From Acetobacterium wieringae (lineage in GTDB: Bacteria > Bacillota > Clostridia > Eubacteriales > Eubacteriaceae), in assembly GCF_001766835.1 (NCBI RefSeq), contig NZ_LKEU01000014.1, positions 1 through 64,000 of the forward strand: a stretch of 64,000 nt of DNA, written 5' to 3'. Position 1 is the first letter of the stretch; every line of letters begins with the position of its first letter. The notes under the pieces were generated by a model. It saw nothing but the letters and a program-made list of their open reading frames with translations. It did no database searches and had not been told where the DNA came from. Below are positions 6,467-15,939 of this stretch, piece after piece. Made by a program: the position numbers and the translations under genes.

Positions 6467-7474
6467 ATGAAACCAGAAATCAGTATTAACAAAGCAATTT
6501 TACATGTTTTGGATACCAATGCAAGTATCCCGGTGTTATCGGACATGCTTTTAAATATGACGGTGTTGATCAAAGAATATGTCGAAAAACATGTGTCAAG
6601 ATCGCTAAAGGATCCGGAAATTAAACGAACCATGTTTCGGGTGGGGAGTCCTTTTAAAGAGCGAATCATTGATTATAAGAATAATCCCCATGAGCTGATC
6701 CGAGTTAGCTCTGAAATATCGCAGTTGTTTTTTGACTATATGCTGGAAAATATAGAGATACCCTCTGCCGATCTGGTTTTTGTGGACTTTAACATCGAAC
6801 ATGAAAACTATCTGGGAATTTTCAAATTTAATTACAAACAGGGATACATCCACTACGTCAATACCGACAATGGTCTGACAAATGATATTCTGGTTCAGCC
6901 CTGTGTACTGCCAACGGAAAGTCAGAAACTGGATGAGTTTATTCTTATCAACTTGGCCAGCGATGAGCTGCTTCTAAAGGAAAAACAATATCTGATCAAT
7001 AACGAGAAGGCTTATTATATTTCCAGCCAATTGATTTTTTGCGAGCCGGCGATTTCCGAAAAGGAGGCTTTTGACATTATTGACAAAACTGTCAAAGAAG
7101 TGATTGTCAGAGAATATGGCGGTGATTATGAAAAGCTGAATGCAGTTAAAACGGTGTTGGCAGGCGACTATGAAACCGAAAACGAAATTGATGTCGATAA
7201 TCTGGCTAAAGTCGTTTTTGATGGGGATTCGACCATTCAGGAGCGTTTCAGATCGTCGTTGGAAGAAAAGGGGCTTTATGATAAAAGGATTCTGGTTACG
7301 TCAAATATCGAAAAGAAAATATTCAGTAAGCAAAAGTTCATTACCGATACCGGTATTGAAATCAGTATCCCTACGGATCAGCTAAAGCGAAATGACATTA
7401 TCGAATTTAAAAATAATCCGGATGGTACCATTTCGGTGGAGATCAAAAATATCGGGCTTTTAAACCACAAGTAA
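6467..7474 (+). CDS. Nucleoid-associated protein (NA37/NdpA family)
   Basis: A 335-aa soluble protein whose layout and local sequence (N-terminal INKAILHVLD, a central acidic region, and the motif KYFIS-like KAYYISSQ) fit the NA37 nucleoid-associated family (PF04245). E. coli YejK/NdpA is the best known member and binds the nucleoid. The role in Firmicutes is not well defined. No membrane segment or enzyme motif is visible. The ATG at 6467 follows a weak AGGAAA site. It sits alone between a tRNA operon and aroD. Confidence 0.7.
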   Translation: MKPEISINKAILHVLDTNASIPVLSDMLLNMTVLIKEYVEKHVSRSLKDPEIKRTMFRVGSPFKERIIDYKNNPHELIRVSSEISQLFFDYMLENIEIPSADLVFVDFNIEHENYLGIFKFNYKQGYIHYVNTDNGLTNDILVQPCVLPTESQKLDEFILINLASDELLLKEKQYLINNEKAYYISSQLIFCEPAISEKEAFDIIDKTVKEVIVREYGGDYEKLNAVKTVLAGDYETENEIDVDNLAKVVFDGDSTIQERFRSSLEEKGLYDKRILVTSNIEKKIFSKQKFITDTGIEISIPTDQLKRNDIIEFKNNPDGTISVEIKNIGLLNHK

Positions 7475-7537
7475 CGATCTGCTGTCACCAGGATGGTGTT
7501 TGCTACGATGAGCGGAAGATTTGGAAGGAAGAATTTT

Positions 7538-8296
7538 ATGGATACGAAAAAGACATATAAATTAATCGAAAAAAACACTTTTACCTCGTGTGTTCCATTG
7601 ATCAGCGCCAATCGTAATGAACTGTTGGCTGATGTTGAAGTGGGGGTGGCAAATGGCTGTGATTTTCTGGAGTGGCGCCGGGATCATTTTATGCCGGGAG
7701 AGATTCTTACTGTTGCAGACGAACAGGATCTGCTGAGTGAAATGAAAATCAGAATGCCTGATCAGGGGCTGATTTATACCTTTCGCAGTCATTATGAAGG
7801 TGGTGCTGTCGAAACTTCCGATGAGATTCGGGCAGACGCAGTGATGGCTGCGATAAAAAGTAACCGGGTTGACTATGTGGATGTGGAACTTAACAACGCG
7901 GCTCCTTTTTTGACGAGGATCAAAGAGGCTCTCAAAACAAGCGAGACCCAGTGGATCGTGTCATACCATGATTTTGCGAAAACGCCGACTACAGCGGAGA
8001 TATGGGATATTTTTACAGCCATGGAGGAAGCAGGTGGAGACCTGCTTAAGCTGGCGGTCATGCCCCAGTCAACGGACGATGTGCGCCGTCTGATGCAGGC
8101 AACGCTTACCTATAATGAAAAATTTCCCAAAGCGATGATTGCCATTGCCATGGGAGCAAAGGGATCGATAACGCGAATAGCTCCGGAACTGTGTGGTGGT
8201 TCGCTGACTTTTGTGGCTGGGGCCGGGAAAACCGCCCCTGGACAGCTTAGTTTGGAAGAAGTAGTGGATCTGAGGAAACGAATGGCTCTGATATAA
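7538..8296 (+). CDS. aroD: 3-Dehydroquinate dehydratase, type I
   Basis: Converts 3-dehydroquinate to 3-dehydroshikimate in the shikimate pathway by a Schiff-base mechanism. The type I signature is present: LEWRRD near 45-49, the catalytic histidine H144 in VSYHDF, and the Schiff-base lysine K171 in LLKLAVMPQ. Length (252 aa) is normal. The ATG at 7538 follows AAGGAAG at good spacing; an upstream in-frame ATG at 7493 has no ribosome binding site and would add 15 unconserved residues. No other shikimate genes are adjacent. Confidence 0.92.
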   Translation: MDTKKTYKLIEKNTFTSCVPLISANRNELLADVEVGVANGCDFLEWRRDHFMPGEILTVADEQDLLSEMKIRMPDQGLIYTFRSHYEGGAVETSDEIRADAVMAAIKSNRVDYVDVELNNAAPFLTRIKEALKTSETQWIVSYHDFAKTPTTAEIWDIFTAMEEAGGDLLKLAVMPQSTDDVRRLMQATLTYNEKFPKAMIAIAMGAKGSITRIAPELCGGSLTFVAGAGKTAPGQLSLEEVVDLRKRMALI

Positions 8297-8312
8297 TTAT
8301 CAGAGCCAGCGG

Positions 8313-8849
8313 TCATTCCAGAAGCTTATGCATCCAGGCGGTGTTGGTAAAACGAAAAACCAGCCACCGGGAAAAATAGGCACAGAGGATACCGATGATA
8401 ATCCCGGCCAGAACATCGGTGGGGTAATGAACAAAAAGGTAAAGTCGTGAAAAACAAACAAGCAGAGCGAAAGTTACAAAAATCCAGCGCATTCGGTCTT
8501 TTCGGGTAATGAAATATGCCCAGACAAAGGCGAAAACGGACGAGCTGTGACCGGATGGAAAAGAAAAATCAGTCTGCACTGGTAACAGCATGTCGATCTC
8601 GTACAGGGTATAGGGGCGGGGTCTGGCCACCAGTGGTTTCAGTGTTAGATTTACAACCAAAAGATTGAATAAAAGCGAAACGGCAATGACGAGACCTGTT
8701 AAACGGGTTTCTTTTTTTATGAGCAGAAACAGTGTAAGCAACACGGTTAGAATGCCATCGCCCCATAAATTAGTGATAAAAATAAAAAAACCGTTAAGCT
8801 GTTCAAAAACCAGATGTTGATGGATCCATATTAAGATGTTGAGATCCAT
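8313..8849 (-). CDS. PAP2-family membrane phosphatase
   Basis: A 178-aa integral membrane protein with about five or six hydrophobic segments and all three PAP2 motifs: KPLVARPRP (KX6RP), FPSGHSSS (PSGH), and SRLYLFVHYPTD (SRX5HX3D, catalytic histidine). Family members dephosphorylate lipid phosphates such as phosphatidate, phosphatidylglycerophosphate or undecaprenyl pyrophosphate; which one cannot be told here. Its ATG overlaps the ung stop codon (TAATG), so translation is probably coupled to ung. Confidence 0.88.
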   Translation of the reverse strand: MDLNILIWIHQHLVFEQLNGFFIFITNLWGDGILTVLLTLFLLIKKETRLTGLVIAVSLLFNLLVVNLTLKPLVARPRPYTLYEIDMLLPVQTDFSFPSGHSSSVFAFVWAYFITRKDRMRWIFVTFALLVCFSRLYLFVHYPTDVLAGIIIGILCAYFSRWLVFRFTNTAWMHKLLE

Positions 8850-9547
8850 TAGTTTGCTCCATTGGATGTCTCAAGATCCTTAATGCACCAGTCTATGGGC
8901 GCAATTCCCTGGGCTTGCAACAGCTGGTTAGCTTTGGAAAAGGGCCGACTGCCAAAAAAACCACGGTGGGCTGACAAAGGGCTGGGATGGGCGGATTCAA
9001 TGATGGGATGATGGCGGTTGGTAATTAGAGATTTTTTGTTTTGGGCATCCCGGCCCCAAAGAATAAAAATAACTGGTTCAGCTCGGGTGTTTAACAATTT
9101 TATGATCTGACTGGTAAAAATCTCCCAACCTGCATTTCGATGAGAACCTGCTTCACCACCCCGGACGGTGAGTACGGCATTGAGTAGCAGCACTCCCTGT
9201 GTGGCCCAGTCGGTCAAACAGCCATGGCGGGGTATCGGGCAACCCAAATCAGCTTCCAGCTCCTTATAGATATTTTGCAGCGAAGGGGGAATTGCTACGC
9301 CAGGTTTGACTGAAAAAGCCAGGCCATGGGCTTGCCCGGGACCGTGGTAGGGGTCTTGGCCAATGATACAAACCTTTGTTTGCGACAATGGCGTCAGGTG
9401 AAAGGCATTGAAGATATCATGCATGGGGGGGTAAACAACCCGGTTCTGATATTCGTTAATCAAAAAATGCCGCAGGTTCCGGTAGTAGTCGGATTTTAAT
9501 TCGTGTTGAATGGGTTGTTCCCAATCGTTGTCAAAATGGATAGCCAT
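8849..9547 (-). CDS. ung: Uracil-DNA glycosylase, family 1
   Basis: Removes uracil from DNA to start base-excision repair. 232 aa with the family 1 signatures: the water-activating loop [18 protein letters not shown] with catalytic D65, and [13 protein letters not shown] with H187. Preceded on the minus strand by a GGAGAA ribosome binding site. First gene of a two-gene unit with the PAP2 phosphatase, divergent from ispE. Confidence 0.96.
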   Translation of the reverse strand: MAIHFDNDWEQPIQHELKSDYYRNLRHFLINEYQNRVVYPPMHDIFNAFHLTPLSQTKVCIIGQDPYHGPGQAHGLAFSVKPGVAIPPSLQNIYKELEADLGCPIPRHGCLTDWATQGVLLLNAVLTVRGGEAGSHRNAGWEIFTSQIIKLLNTRAEPVIFILWGRDAQNKKSLITNRHHPIIESAHPSPLSAHRGFFGSRPFSKANQLLQAQGIAPIDWCIKDLETSNGAN

Positions 9548-9643
9548 CGTTTATTCTCCTAAATATAGTGGTGATGAGTGGATTTGGGTAAGTTAATGTC
9601 TTGATTATACACTATAAAATTGGATTATAACCATGATTTTTAT

Positions 9644-9671
9644 TTGAATCAGGGAGGGACTGTGTTATAAT
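9644..9671 (+). promoter_or_regulatory. Promoter upstream of ispE
   Basis: TTGAAT (9644-9649) and TATAAT (9666-9671) with a 16-nt spacer, about 40 nt before the ispE start. Confidence 0.7.
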
Positions 9672-9711
9672 GAATAAAGTATACAATATTAAGAGTGCAA
9701 TGTGAGGAAAG

Positions 9712-10584
9712 ATGAATAAGGTTGTGTTAAAGGCCAAAGCTAAAGTGAATCTATCTTTGGATGTTGTTGGCATCCTGGAAGATGGTTATCATGAAATGAA
9801 GATGATTAATCATTTAATCGAATTGGATGATATATTGACCTTTGAATCCTGTGCGACGGGAATTAGTTTAACGTCCAACGAGGATACCATTCCTCTGGAT
9901 GAGCGAAATCTGGTGATCAAAGCAGCCCATAAACTGCAGCGTCAGTTCGATGTCAAACAGGGAGCTAAAATTCATCTGGAAAAGCGAATTCCAACTCAGG
10001 CTGGCCTGGCTGGAGGCAGCAGTGATGCAGCGGCTGCCTTAAATGGTCTGAATCGTCTTTGGCAACTGGGGCTAACGCAATCGGAGCTTTTGGCAATTGG
10101 CGTTACCATTGGGGCAGATGTACCGTACTGTCTGGTTGGTGGTACGGCTCTGGTAGAAGGGATCGGCGAAAAAATCACTCCGCTAAAAGACCTGAGGAAA
10201 ATGATAGTTCTGGTGGTAAAACCAGATATTGATATCGCCACCCCCTGGGCCTTTAAAAAACTGGATGAATCAATGATCGAAAATCATCCGGATATTCCGG
10301 AGATTATCAAGCTGTTGCAGGATGATGCGTATGATATGTTAAAAATGAAACTGGGAAACGTTTTTGAAGCCGTAGCTTTTGCCGAATATCCTGAAATAAA
10401 GACGGTTAAAAACCAAATGATGGAACAGGGGGCTTTGGCCGCCGTCATGACCGGTAGCGGGTCGACGGTCATTGGGTATTATCAGAACCATGAATTGGCG
10501 GAAAAATCCTGGCGATTTTTCAAAGAAAAATATACAATGTGTTTTTTAAGCAACACTGAAGAAGGAGAAAACGATGTGGGATGA
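9712..10584 (+). CDS. ispE: 4-Diphosphocytidyl-2-C-methyl-D-erythritol kinase
   Basis: ATP-dependent kinase of the MEP isoprenoid pathway (GHMP superfamily). 290 aa. The substrate-binding AKVNLSLDV segment lies at the N-terminus, and the glycine-rich ATP loop PTQAGLAGGSSDAAAAL is near 94-110. A C-terminal GHMP motif (MTGSGSTVIG) is also present. Preceded by GAGGAAAG. The 3' end overlaps the following GntR-family gene by 11 nt, an arrangement that suggests co-translation. Confidence 0.95.
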   Translation: MNKVVLKAKAKVNLSLDVVGILEDGYHEMKMINHLIELDDILTFESCATGISLTSNEDTIPLDERNLVIKAAHKLQRQFDVKQGAKIHLEKRIPTQAGLAGGSSDAAAALNGLNRLWQLGLTQSELLAIGVTIGADVPYCLVGGTALVEGIGEKITPLKDLRKMIVLVVKPDIDIATPWAFKKLDESMIENHPDIPEIIKLLQDDAYDMLKMKLGNVFEAVAFAEYPEIKTVKNQMMEQGALAAVMTGSGSTVIGYYQNHELAEKSWRFFKEKYTMCFLSNTEEGENDVG

Positions 10585-11257
10585 TAAAAAAGGCTTAAGT
10601 CTTGATATAAGTTCCTGTAAGCCATTGCGGGAAATTGTTTTTGAAACCATCCGCTGCGCTATTATTACCGGTGAACTCCAACCGGGACAGCGTTTAATGG
10701 AGGTTCAGTTGGCTGAACAGATGGGCGTCAGCAGGACTCCGGTGCGAGAATCCATCCGGAAGCTTGAACTGGAGGGGCTGGTAAAAATGGTACCAAGAAA
10801 AGGTGTCTATGTGACACCAATGTCAGTGAACGATCTCAAAGAAATGATGGAAATCCGCCGGGCACTGGAAGGGTTGGCAGCTGAGCTGGCGGCCATGAAT
10901 GCCACCAAAGAGGAAATCAGCAGGCTCTATGAAGCTAACGAATTGTTTGGAGAGTCGGCGTTGCATAATGATGAAGAGGGAATCATCAAACATGATATGC
11001 AGATTCATGAAACGATTTATACTGCATCAAAAAATGTCAAATTACAGGCAATGATCAATAGTCTGCGGGAGCAGATGCAGCGGTTTCGGGCTGAATACGT
11101 CCATCGCATTGAAGATAAAACGCCGCTGGTCAATCAGCATATGGAAATAATCAGACAGATCGAAAAGGGTGAGTGCCGAAAAGCCAATCTGGCCGCCTGC
11201 GATCATATCTATACGACTGGCGACAGCATGCTTGGTTTGCTCAAAAAAAACGAGTAG
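10574..11257 (+). CDS. GntR-family transcriptional regulator (FCD type)
   Basis: A 227-aa regulator with an N-terminal winged helix (about 15-82, including LAEQMGVSRTPVRESIRKLELEGLV) and a C-terminal FCD helical ligand domain. Asp and His residues in the latter (HDMQIHE, NQHMEII) are typical of its metal site. The ligand is unknown; family members often sense carboxylic acids. It overlaps ispE by 11 nt with a GAAGGAG ribosome binding site inside the ispE 3' end. Other GntR genes in this position after ispE are known in clostridia. Confidence 0.88.
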   Translation: MWDDKKGLSLDISSCKPLREIVFETIRCAIITGELQPGQRLMEVQLAEQMGVSRTPVRESIRKLELEGLVKMVPRKGVYVTPMSVNDLKEMMEIRRALEGLAAELAAMNATKEEISRLYEANELFGESALHNDEEGIIKHDMQIHETIYTASKNVKLQAMINSLREQMQRFRAEYVHRIEDKTPLVNQHMEIIRQIEKGECRKANLAACDHIYTTGDSMLGLLKKNE

Positions 11258-11258
11258 A

Positions 11259-11314
11259 CAAAAAACGCCTCCCGGGATAAGACAATTTTTGTTTTATCCC
11301 GGGAGGCGTTTTGT
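11259..11314. terminator. Strong bidirectional terminator
   Basis: Long hairpin ACGCCTCCCGGGATAA/TTATCCCGGGAGGCGT with A- and T-runs on either side. It serves the convergent gntR (+) and lspA (-) genes. Confidence 0.93.
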
Positions 11315-11338
11315 TTAGCTGCAGTATTTTTAATTGAT

Positions 11339-11818
11339 CTACTCCAGACTACCAAAGTCATTGTTTTCCAAAAAATTTTTATTGGTGAACAGCGCAATGA
11401 CAAGGATAATGCTCCCACAAACTACAAAGATGTCGGCGAAATTAAAGATCGCAAATTTGATAACTCGAAAATCAAGAAAATCCACGACAAAATTCAGACG
11501 CAGGCGATCCAGTAAATTCCCGGCAGCACCGCCGATGATGAAGGCAAGAGCGGTTTTAATAACTCGATTCTCCCGGATATCTGGTATCTTGATTAAAAAA
11601 TAGATGAGAACCCCAATAAAAACCAGGGTCATAAGAATTAAGAAAATCTGTTTATTAGTCATCAGACTGAATGCAGCACCGGTATTTTCGACATAGGTTA
11701 AATGAAAAACATCAGGAATAAGTGGTAAGGTATCAATCGGTTTTATATGGGCAACGACCAGGTATTTCGAATACTGGTCAAGAAATATAGCAAAAAGAAT
11801 AATAGCGATATAGATCAT
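11339..11818 (-). CDS. lspA: Lipoprotein signal peptidase II
   Basis: A 159-aa polytopic membrane aspartic protease that removes signal peptides from diacylglyceryl-prolipoproteins. It has four membrane segments and the conserved sequences VENTGAAFS, GGAAGNLLDR and FNFAD. The catalytic aspartates are expected at D113 (VVDFLDF) and D129 (NFADIF). Preceded on the minus strand by AGGAGAAAT. Monocistronic here; rluD, its frequent partner, is not adjacent. Confidence 0.95.
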   Translation of the reverse strand: MIYIAIILFAIFLDQYSKYLVVAHIKPIDTLPLIPDVFHLTYVENTGAAFSLMTNKQIFLILMTLVFIGVLIYFLIKIPDIRENRVIKTALAFIIGGAAGNLLDRLRLNFVVDFLDFRVIKFAIFNFADIFVVCGSIILVIALFTNKNFLENNDFGSLE

Positions 11819-12014
11819 GATTTCTCCTAAAAAAAGAATTAACTATAAAAATATTATGATAGATTTCTCTAAAAGACAAGGAAAACTTTAAAATATACGG
11901 GTATTAATGCGGTTTTGTTTAATCATAATTTAAGAATCTGGCTGAAACTGCTTTAATTTTTTCCGGTTAAATGTTAAGATATAACTCGAATTAAAAACAG
12001 TATTGGAGGAGCGG

Positions 12015-13229
12015 TTGAAATTTAAAATCGATCAGGAACTTGTAAAAAAATACAGCTATCTGTTAGTGGGGATACTTATCCTAATTTTGTCATATAAATT
12101 ATTGGATAATTTTGGCGTCGTTACCCAAACACTAAGTGGCATGATTACCAGAACTCTGGAAGTATTGATGCCGATTCTGTTGGGTGTAGTGCTGGCATAT
12201 TTTTTATTCCGGCCAATGCGGGGAGTGGAAAAGTTTATCTTTAAAACGGTTCCCCGAAGCCAAAACAAGGCCCGGGTGGTTCGCTTGCTTTCAATTCTGA
12301 TTGTCTATGTGATCACCATTATCTTAATTGTATTGTTTTTTTATGCGACGATTCCATCGGTGATCGAGAGTCTGACCGGTCTGATTGCCCAGACTCCCGA
12401 GTACTTAACAATCATTGATAACTATCTGGGAGAAAGTCTGGCTAAAGGTGGAGCCGCACAGGATATTTTAACTGAACTGAAGGTAGCAATCGATAGTCTG
12501 CAGAATATGACGGCAATGGATGTACTCAATCAGCTGACCACATATTTTGGGGCTAATCCGGACTCCATTAAAAATATCGGTAATTTTGCCTTTGTCTTTT
12601 TAAAAGGAACCATCGGCTTTGTCATCAGCTTTTTTATTGTTTTTTTTGTTGGGCTCTATTTAATGCTGGATAAGGAAAAAATCAGTGATCAGGTCGATCG
12701 TTTTGCTAAAGCGGTGTTAAACAAGACCTTATACAATGGAAGTCATTGGGCGATCCTGACCATTGATGAAATTTTTTACAAATATTTTACCGGAAAAATT
12801 CTGACATCAATGCTGATTGGATTTTTATTTTATCTGGGACTTTTGGTGATTGGCGTGGATTATGCACCCTTATTTGGTGTGATTGTTGCCGTTACCAATG
12901 TGATTCCATATTTTGGTCCAATTATTGGGGCGGTACCGGCTATTGTCATCACCTTTATTGATGATCCGTCCAAGGCCTTTTGGGTGGCAATCTGGATTCT
13001 TGTTGTCCAGCAGTTTGATGGTAATGTTTTAGCACCAAATGTGTTGGGAAAAATTGTCGAGCTCAATCCCTTCTGGGTATTGTTCTCAGTTATTGTCGGG
13101 GGCAGTCTTTTTGGCCTGTTGGGGATGTTTGTGGCGATTCCGATGTTTGCAGTGATCAAAGTGTTTTTTGAAGAAGGACTGACTCGGTGGGAACGAAAAA
13201 AAGAGGCGCTTGAAAAACTACAGGGATAA
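12015..13229 (+). CDS. AI-2E (PerM) family permease, paralogue 1
   Basis: A 404-aa polytopic membrane protein of the AI-2E/PerM family, with paired N-terminal helices, a long extracytoplasmic loop and a conserved C-terminal helical bundle. The C-terminal bundle includes the NVIPYFGPIIGAVPA segment. Members have been tied to AI-2 export or Na+/H+ exchange, so substrate is open. The start is taken as TTG at 12015, 4 nt after GGAGGA (12005-12010); the in-frame TTG at 12003 overlaps the Shine-Dalgarno. A paralogue lies at 44765-45955. tyrS follows after 66 nt. Confidence 0.85.
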   Translation: MKFKIDQELVKKYSYLLVGILILILSYKLLDNFGVVTQTLSGMITRTLEVLMPILLGVVLAYFLFRPMRGVEKFIFKTVPRSQNKARVVRLLSILIVYVITIILIVLFFYATIPSVIESLTGLIAQTPEYLTIIDNYLGESLAKGGAAQDILTELKVAIDSLQNMTAMDVLNQLTTYFGANPDSIKNIGNFAFVFLKGTIGFVISFFIVFFVGLYLMLDKEKISDQVDRFAKAVLNKTLYNGSHWAILTIDEIFYKYFTGKILTSMLIGFLFYLGLLVIGVDYAPLFGVIVAVTNVIPYFGPIIGAVPAIVITFIDDPSKAFWVAIWILVVQQFDGNVLAPNVLGKIVELNPFWVLFSVIVGGSLFGLLGMFVAIPMFAVIKVFFEEGLTRWERKKEALEKLQG

Positions 13230-13295
13230 ACAGTAACAAAACTATTTAGAATAATTGCGGGGGAAACCCCTTGAATAAGGAAAGGACAGAGATAA

Positions 13296-14522
13296 ATGGA
13301 AAGTGTATTTGACGTATTGCAGGAGCGGGGCTTTATTGAACAATGTACCCACGAAGAAGAGATAAAAAAATTACTGGCGGAAGAATCCGTTTCTTTTTAT
13401 ATTGGTTTTGATCCAACGGCTGACAGTCTTCATATTGGACATTTCATTCAGATTATGGTGATGGCTCACATGCAACGTCATGGCCATCGACCGATTGCCT
13501 TAATCGGAGGTGGAACCACGATGATTGGTGATCCTTCTGGCCGATCTGATATGCGTCAGGTGATGACGTTGGAACGGATTGTTGAGAATGGTGAAAAATT
13601 CAAAAAGGTCTTTGAAAAATTTCTGACCTTTGAAGATGACAAGGCGGTGATGCTCAATAACGCCCAGTGGTTGCTGCCGCTTAATTACATTGACTTTTTA
13701 CGGGAAATTGGAACCCATTTCTCAGTTAACCGGATGCTGACGGCGGATTGCTATAAATCACGGCTCGAAAAAGGACTGACCTTTTTGGAATTTAATTATA
13801 TGCTGCTCCAGGCCTATGATTTTTATGTGCTGCATAAAGAGCAGGGCTGTAAGATGCAGTTTGGTGGAAATGACCAGTGGTCGAATATTATTGCTGGAGT
13901 TGAGCTGGTTCGTCGCAAAGATGCGAAACAGGTCTATGGCATGACCTTCTCGCTACTGACCACCAGTGAGGGCATTAAAATGGGAAAAACTGCCAAAGGG
14001 GCATTGTGGCTGGATCCGGAAAAAACATCGCCCTATGAGTTTTATCAGTACTGGCGAAACATTGCCGATGCTGATGTGGAAAAATGTCTGGCGCTTTTGA
14101 CCTTCATTCCGATGGATGAGGTGCGGCGTTTGGGAGCCCTTAAAGACTCCCAAATCAATCAGGCCAAGGAAATCCTGGCGTTTACCGTTACTGAGATTAT
14201 CCATGGCACGGAAGCAGCTCAGGAAGCTCAAAGTGCGGCCCGCAAGCTTTTTGCTGGCGATCAGGGAGATGCTGAAATTCCAAGTGTGGATTTATTGCAA
14301 GCGGAATTGGGCGACGGCATGGATATCCTGTCAATACTCGAAGTGGCGAAGTTGATCCCTACCCGCAGTGAGGGACGTCGTTTGATTGACCAGGGCGGAG
14401 TTCTGCTAAATGGTGAAAAAGTATCCGATTTTAAACGGCTGGTAACACTGGCAGATTTTAAAGACAAGAAAATTGTTCTCAAAAAGGGCAAAAAAGCGTT
14501 CAAGCAAATTAATTTAGTATAG
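13296..14522 (+). CDS. tyrS: Tyrosyl-tRNA synthetase
   Basis: Class I aminoacyl-tRNA synthetase that charges tRNA-Tyr. 408 aa. The HIGH motif is LHIGH (45-49), the KMSKS loop reads KMGKT (228-232), and an S4-like RNA-binding domain occupies the last 65 residues. This matches the bacterial TyrZ/long-branch TyrRS size class. No T-box leader is present in the 66-nt upstream spacer, unlike many Firmicutes tyrS genes. It is followed after 11 nt by hisS, so the two are likely co-transcribed. Confidence 0.95.
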   Translation: MESVFDVLQERGFIEQCTHEEEIKKLLAEESVSFYIGFDPTADSLHIGHFIQIMVMAHMQRHGHRPIALIGGGTTMIGDPSGRSDMRQVMTLERIVENGEKFKKVFEKFLTFEDDKAVMLNNAQWLLPLNYIDFLREIGTHFSVNRMLTADCYKSRLEKGLTFLEFNYMLLQAYDFYVLHKEQGCKMQFGGNDQWSNIIAGVELVRRKDAKQVYGMTFSLLTTSEGIKMGKTAKGALWLDPEKTSPYEFYQYWRNIADADVEKCLALLTFIPMDEVRRLGALKDSQINQAKEILAFTVTEIIHGTEAAQEAQSAARKLFAGDQGDAEIPSVDLLQAELGDGMDILSILEVAKLIPTRSEGRRLIDQGGVLLNGEKVSDFKRLVTLADFKDKKIVLKKGKKAFKQINLV

Positions 14523-14533
14523 AAGGTGACCAG

Positions 14534-15769
14534 ATGATCAGTTCAAAACCTGTGAGAGGTACCCGGGATATTTTGCCCGAGGAAATGAAAATTCGGGATC
14601 GGTTGGAGCAACAGATATTGGCAGTCTACCGTTCTCATGGCTTCAGCCGGATTGAAACCCCGGTGATGGAAAATCTCGAATTGCTGCTGGGCAGTGATGG
14701 TGGCGAGAACTTAAAAATGCTGTTTACCATCTTAAAGCGTGGCGAAAAGCTGGATTTAAGTCAGGAAGCCAGTGTAACAGATCTTTGTGATATGGGTCTG
14801 CGCTTTGATCTAACTTTGCCCCTGAGCCGTTTTTATTCAAACAATCAGGAAGTGCTCGAAACGCCGTTTAAGGCAATACAGATCGGTAATGTCTTTCGGG
14901 CGGAGCGACCTCAAAAAGGCCGGTTTCGGGCCTTTAAACAATGTGATATCGATATTATTGGCGATCCTACCGTTTCGGCAGAGATTGAGCTAATGGATAC
15001 CACGGCCAAAGCGCTGCTGGCAATGGGGTTTGCCGGTTTCACGATAAAAGTGAATCATCGTCAGCTCTTAAGTGAAGTCATTATCAATGCTGGCTTTGCC
15101 GCAGATCAGGTCGGAACAGTCTGTATTGCACTCGATAAAATGGATAAAATTGGAGTCGCTGGAGTAACCGGCGAATTGTTGGAAAAGGGACATGACCAGG
15201 AAAAAGTCGACAAGCTGATGGCCTGTGTGACCGGCATTAGTCTGGACAATTTGGAACGGTGGGTGGAAGATGCTGTTGCTGTTGGCCAATTAAACGAGGT
15301 GATTAACACCGTCAAAATCCTTGCTAAAGAACAATTTGATGTTGTTTTTGACTTTTCGCTGATCCGGGGAATGGGTTATTACACTGGTCTGATCTTTGAA
15401 GTCAGCTATGGCCCTTATGGTTATTCCATTGCCGGTGGTGGCCGTTATGACAACATGATTGGCAAATACAATAAAGTTTCAGTACCGGCAGTGGGTTTCT
15501 CGATTGGCTTTGAGCGAATCATTACGATTCTTATGGAAGAGCAGAAAGATGCCCGGCAAGTTGATTCGGCAATCATCCTGTTCTACGATCCACAGAGCAG
15601 CAACATGGCAGAAGTTATTGGTGAAGGCGATCGCTGGCGGATCAAAGGGTATCAGGTCAATCTGGTGGCCATGAAGAAAAAATTTGGTAAACAGATTGCC
15701 GCCTGGGATAATGGACAATACGAAGGCTTTGTGGTTTTTGGTCGGGATGAAGCGATAAAGAATTTTTAG
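14534..15769 (+). CDS. hisS: Histidyl-tRNA synthetase (divergent motif)
   Basis: A 411-aa class II synthetase-like protein: RGTRDILPEE at 8-17, LRFDLTLPLSR at 89-99, motif 2 in FRAERPQKGRFRAFKQCD (121-138), a histidine-A type loop, motif 3 (SIGFERI) and a short C-terminal anticodon-binding domain. The LRFDLT form resembles the eukaryote/archaeal-like HisRS branch rather than the LRPEGT form. The RGLDYYTG loop reads RGMGYYTG (278-285), with Gly where Asp is usual. A paralogue such as HisZ is less likely because the anticodon domain is present. Co-directional with tyrS. Confidence 0.75.
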   Translation: MISSKPVRGTRDILPEEMKIRDRLEQQILAVYRSHGFSRIETPVMENLELLLGSDGGENLKMLFTILKRGEKLDLSQEASVTDLCDMGLRFDLTLPLSRFYSNNQEVLETPFKAIQIGNVFRAERPQKGRFRAFKQCDIDIIGDPTVSAEIELMDTTAKALLAMGFAGFTIKVNHRQLLSEVIINAGFAADQVGTVCIALDKMDKIGVAGVTGELLEKGHDQEKVDKLMACVTGISLDNLERWVEDAVAVGQLNEVINTVKILAKEQFDVVFDFSLIRGMGYYTGLIFEVSYGPYGYSIAGGGRYDNMIGKYNKVSVPAVGFSIGFERIITILMEEQKDARQVDSAIILFYDPQSSNMAEVIGEGDRWRIKGYQVNLVAMKKKFGKQIAAWDNGQYEGFVVFGRDEAIKNF

Positions 15770-15790
15770 AAGAAGAACTGATTTTTACTG

Positions 15791-15840
15791 CCCCAGGCAC
15801 CGGTTGCGATGAGTGTAACGGTGTTTGGGGTTTCATTTTT
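15791..15840 (+). terminator. Terminator after hisS
   Basis: CCCCA-gg-CACCG ... CGGTG-tt-TGGGG hairpin followed by a T-rich run. Confidence 0.8.
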
Positions 15841-15881
15841 ATTTAAATATAGTTATTTAAGAATATCTCGAATTTTTGTGT

Positions 15882-15887
15882 TATAAT
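15882..15887 (+). promoter_or_regulatory. -10 element upstream of the RlmL-like gene
   Basis: A consensus TATAAT about 53 nt before the start codon. No convincing -35 box lies at normal distance. Confidence 0.45.
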
Positions 15888-15939
15888 GTACTATTGAGAG
15901 TTAACGACAAGATCAAAAATAATGATAAAGGAAAAATGA

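Noticed and set aside
13230..13295. T-box leader for tyrS
   Set aside because: The 66-nt gap is too short, and no T-box sequence or antiterminator/terminator pair is seen.
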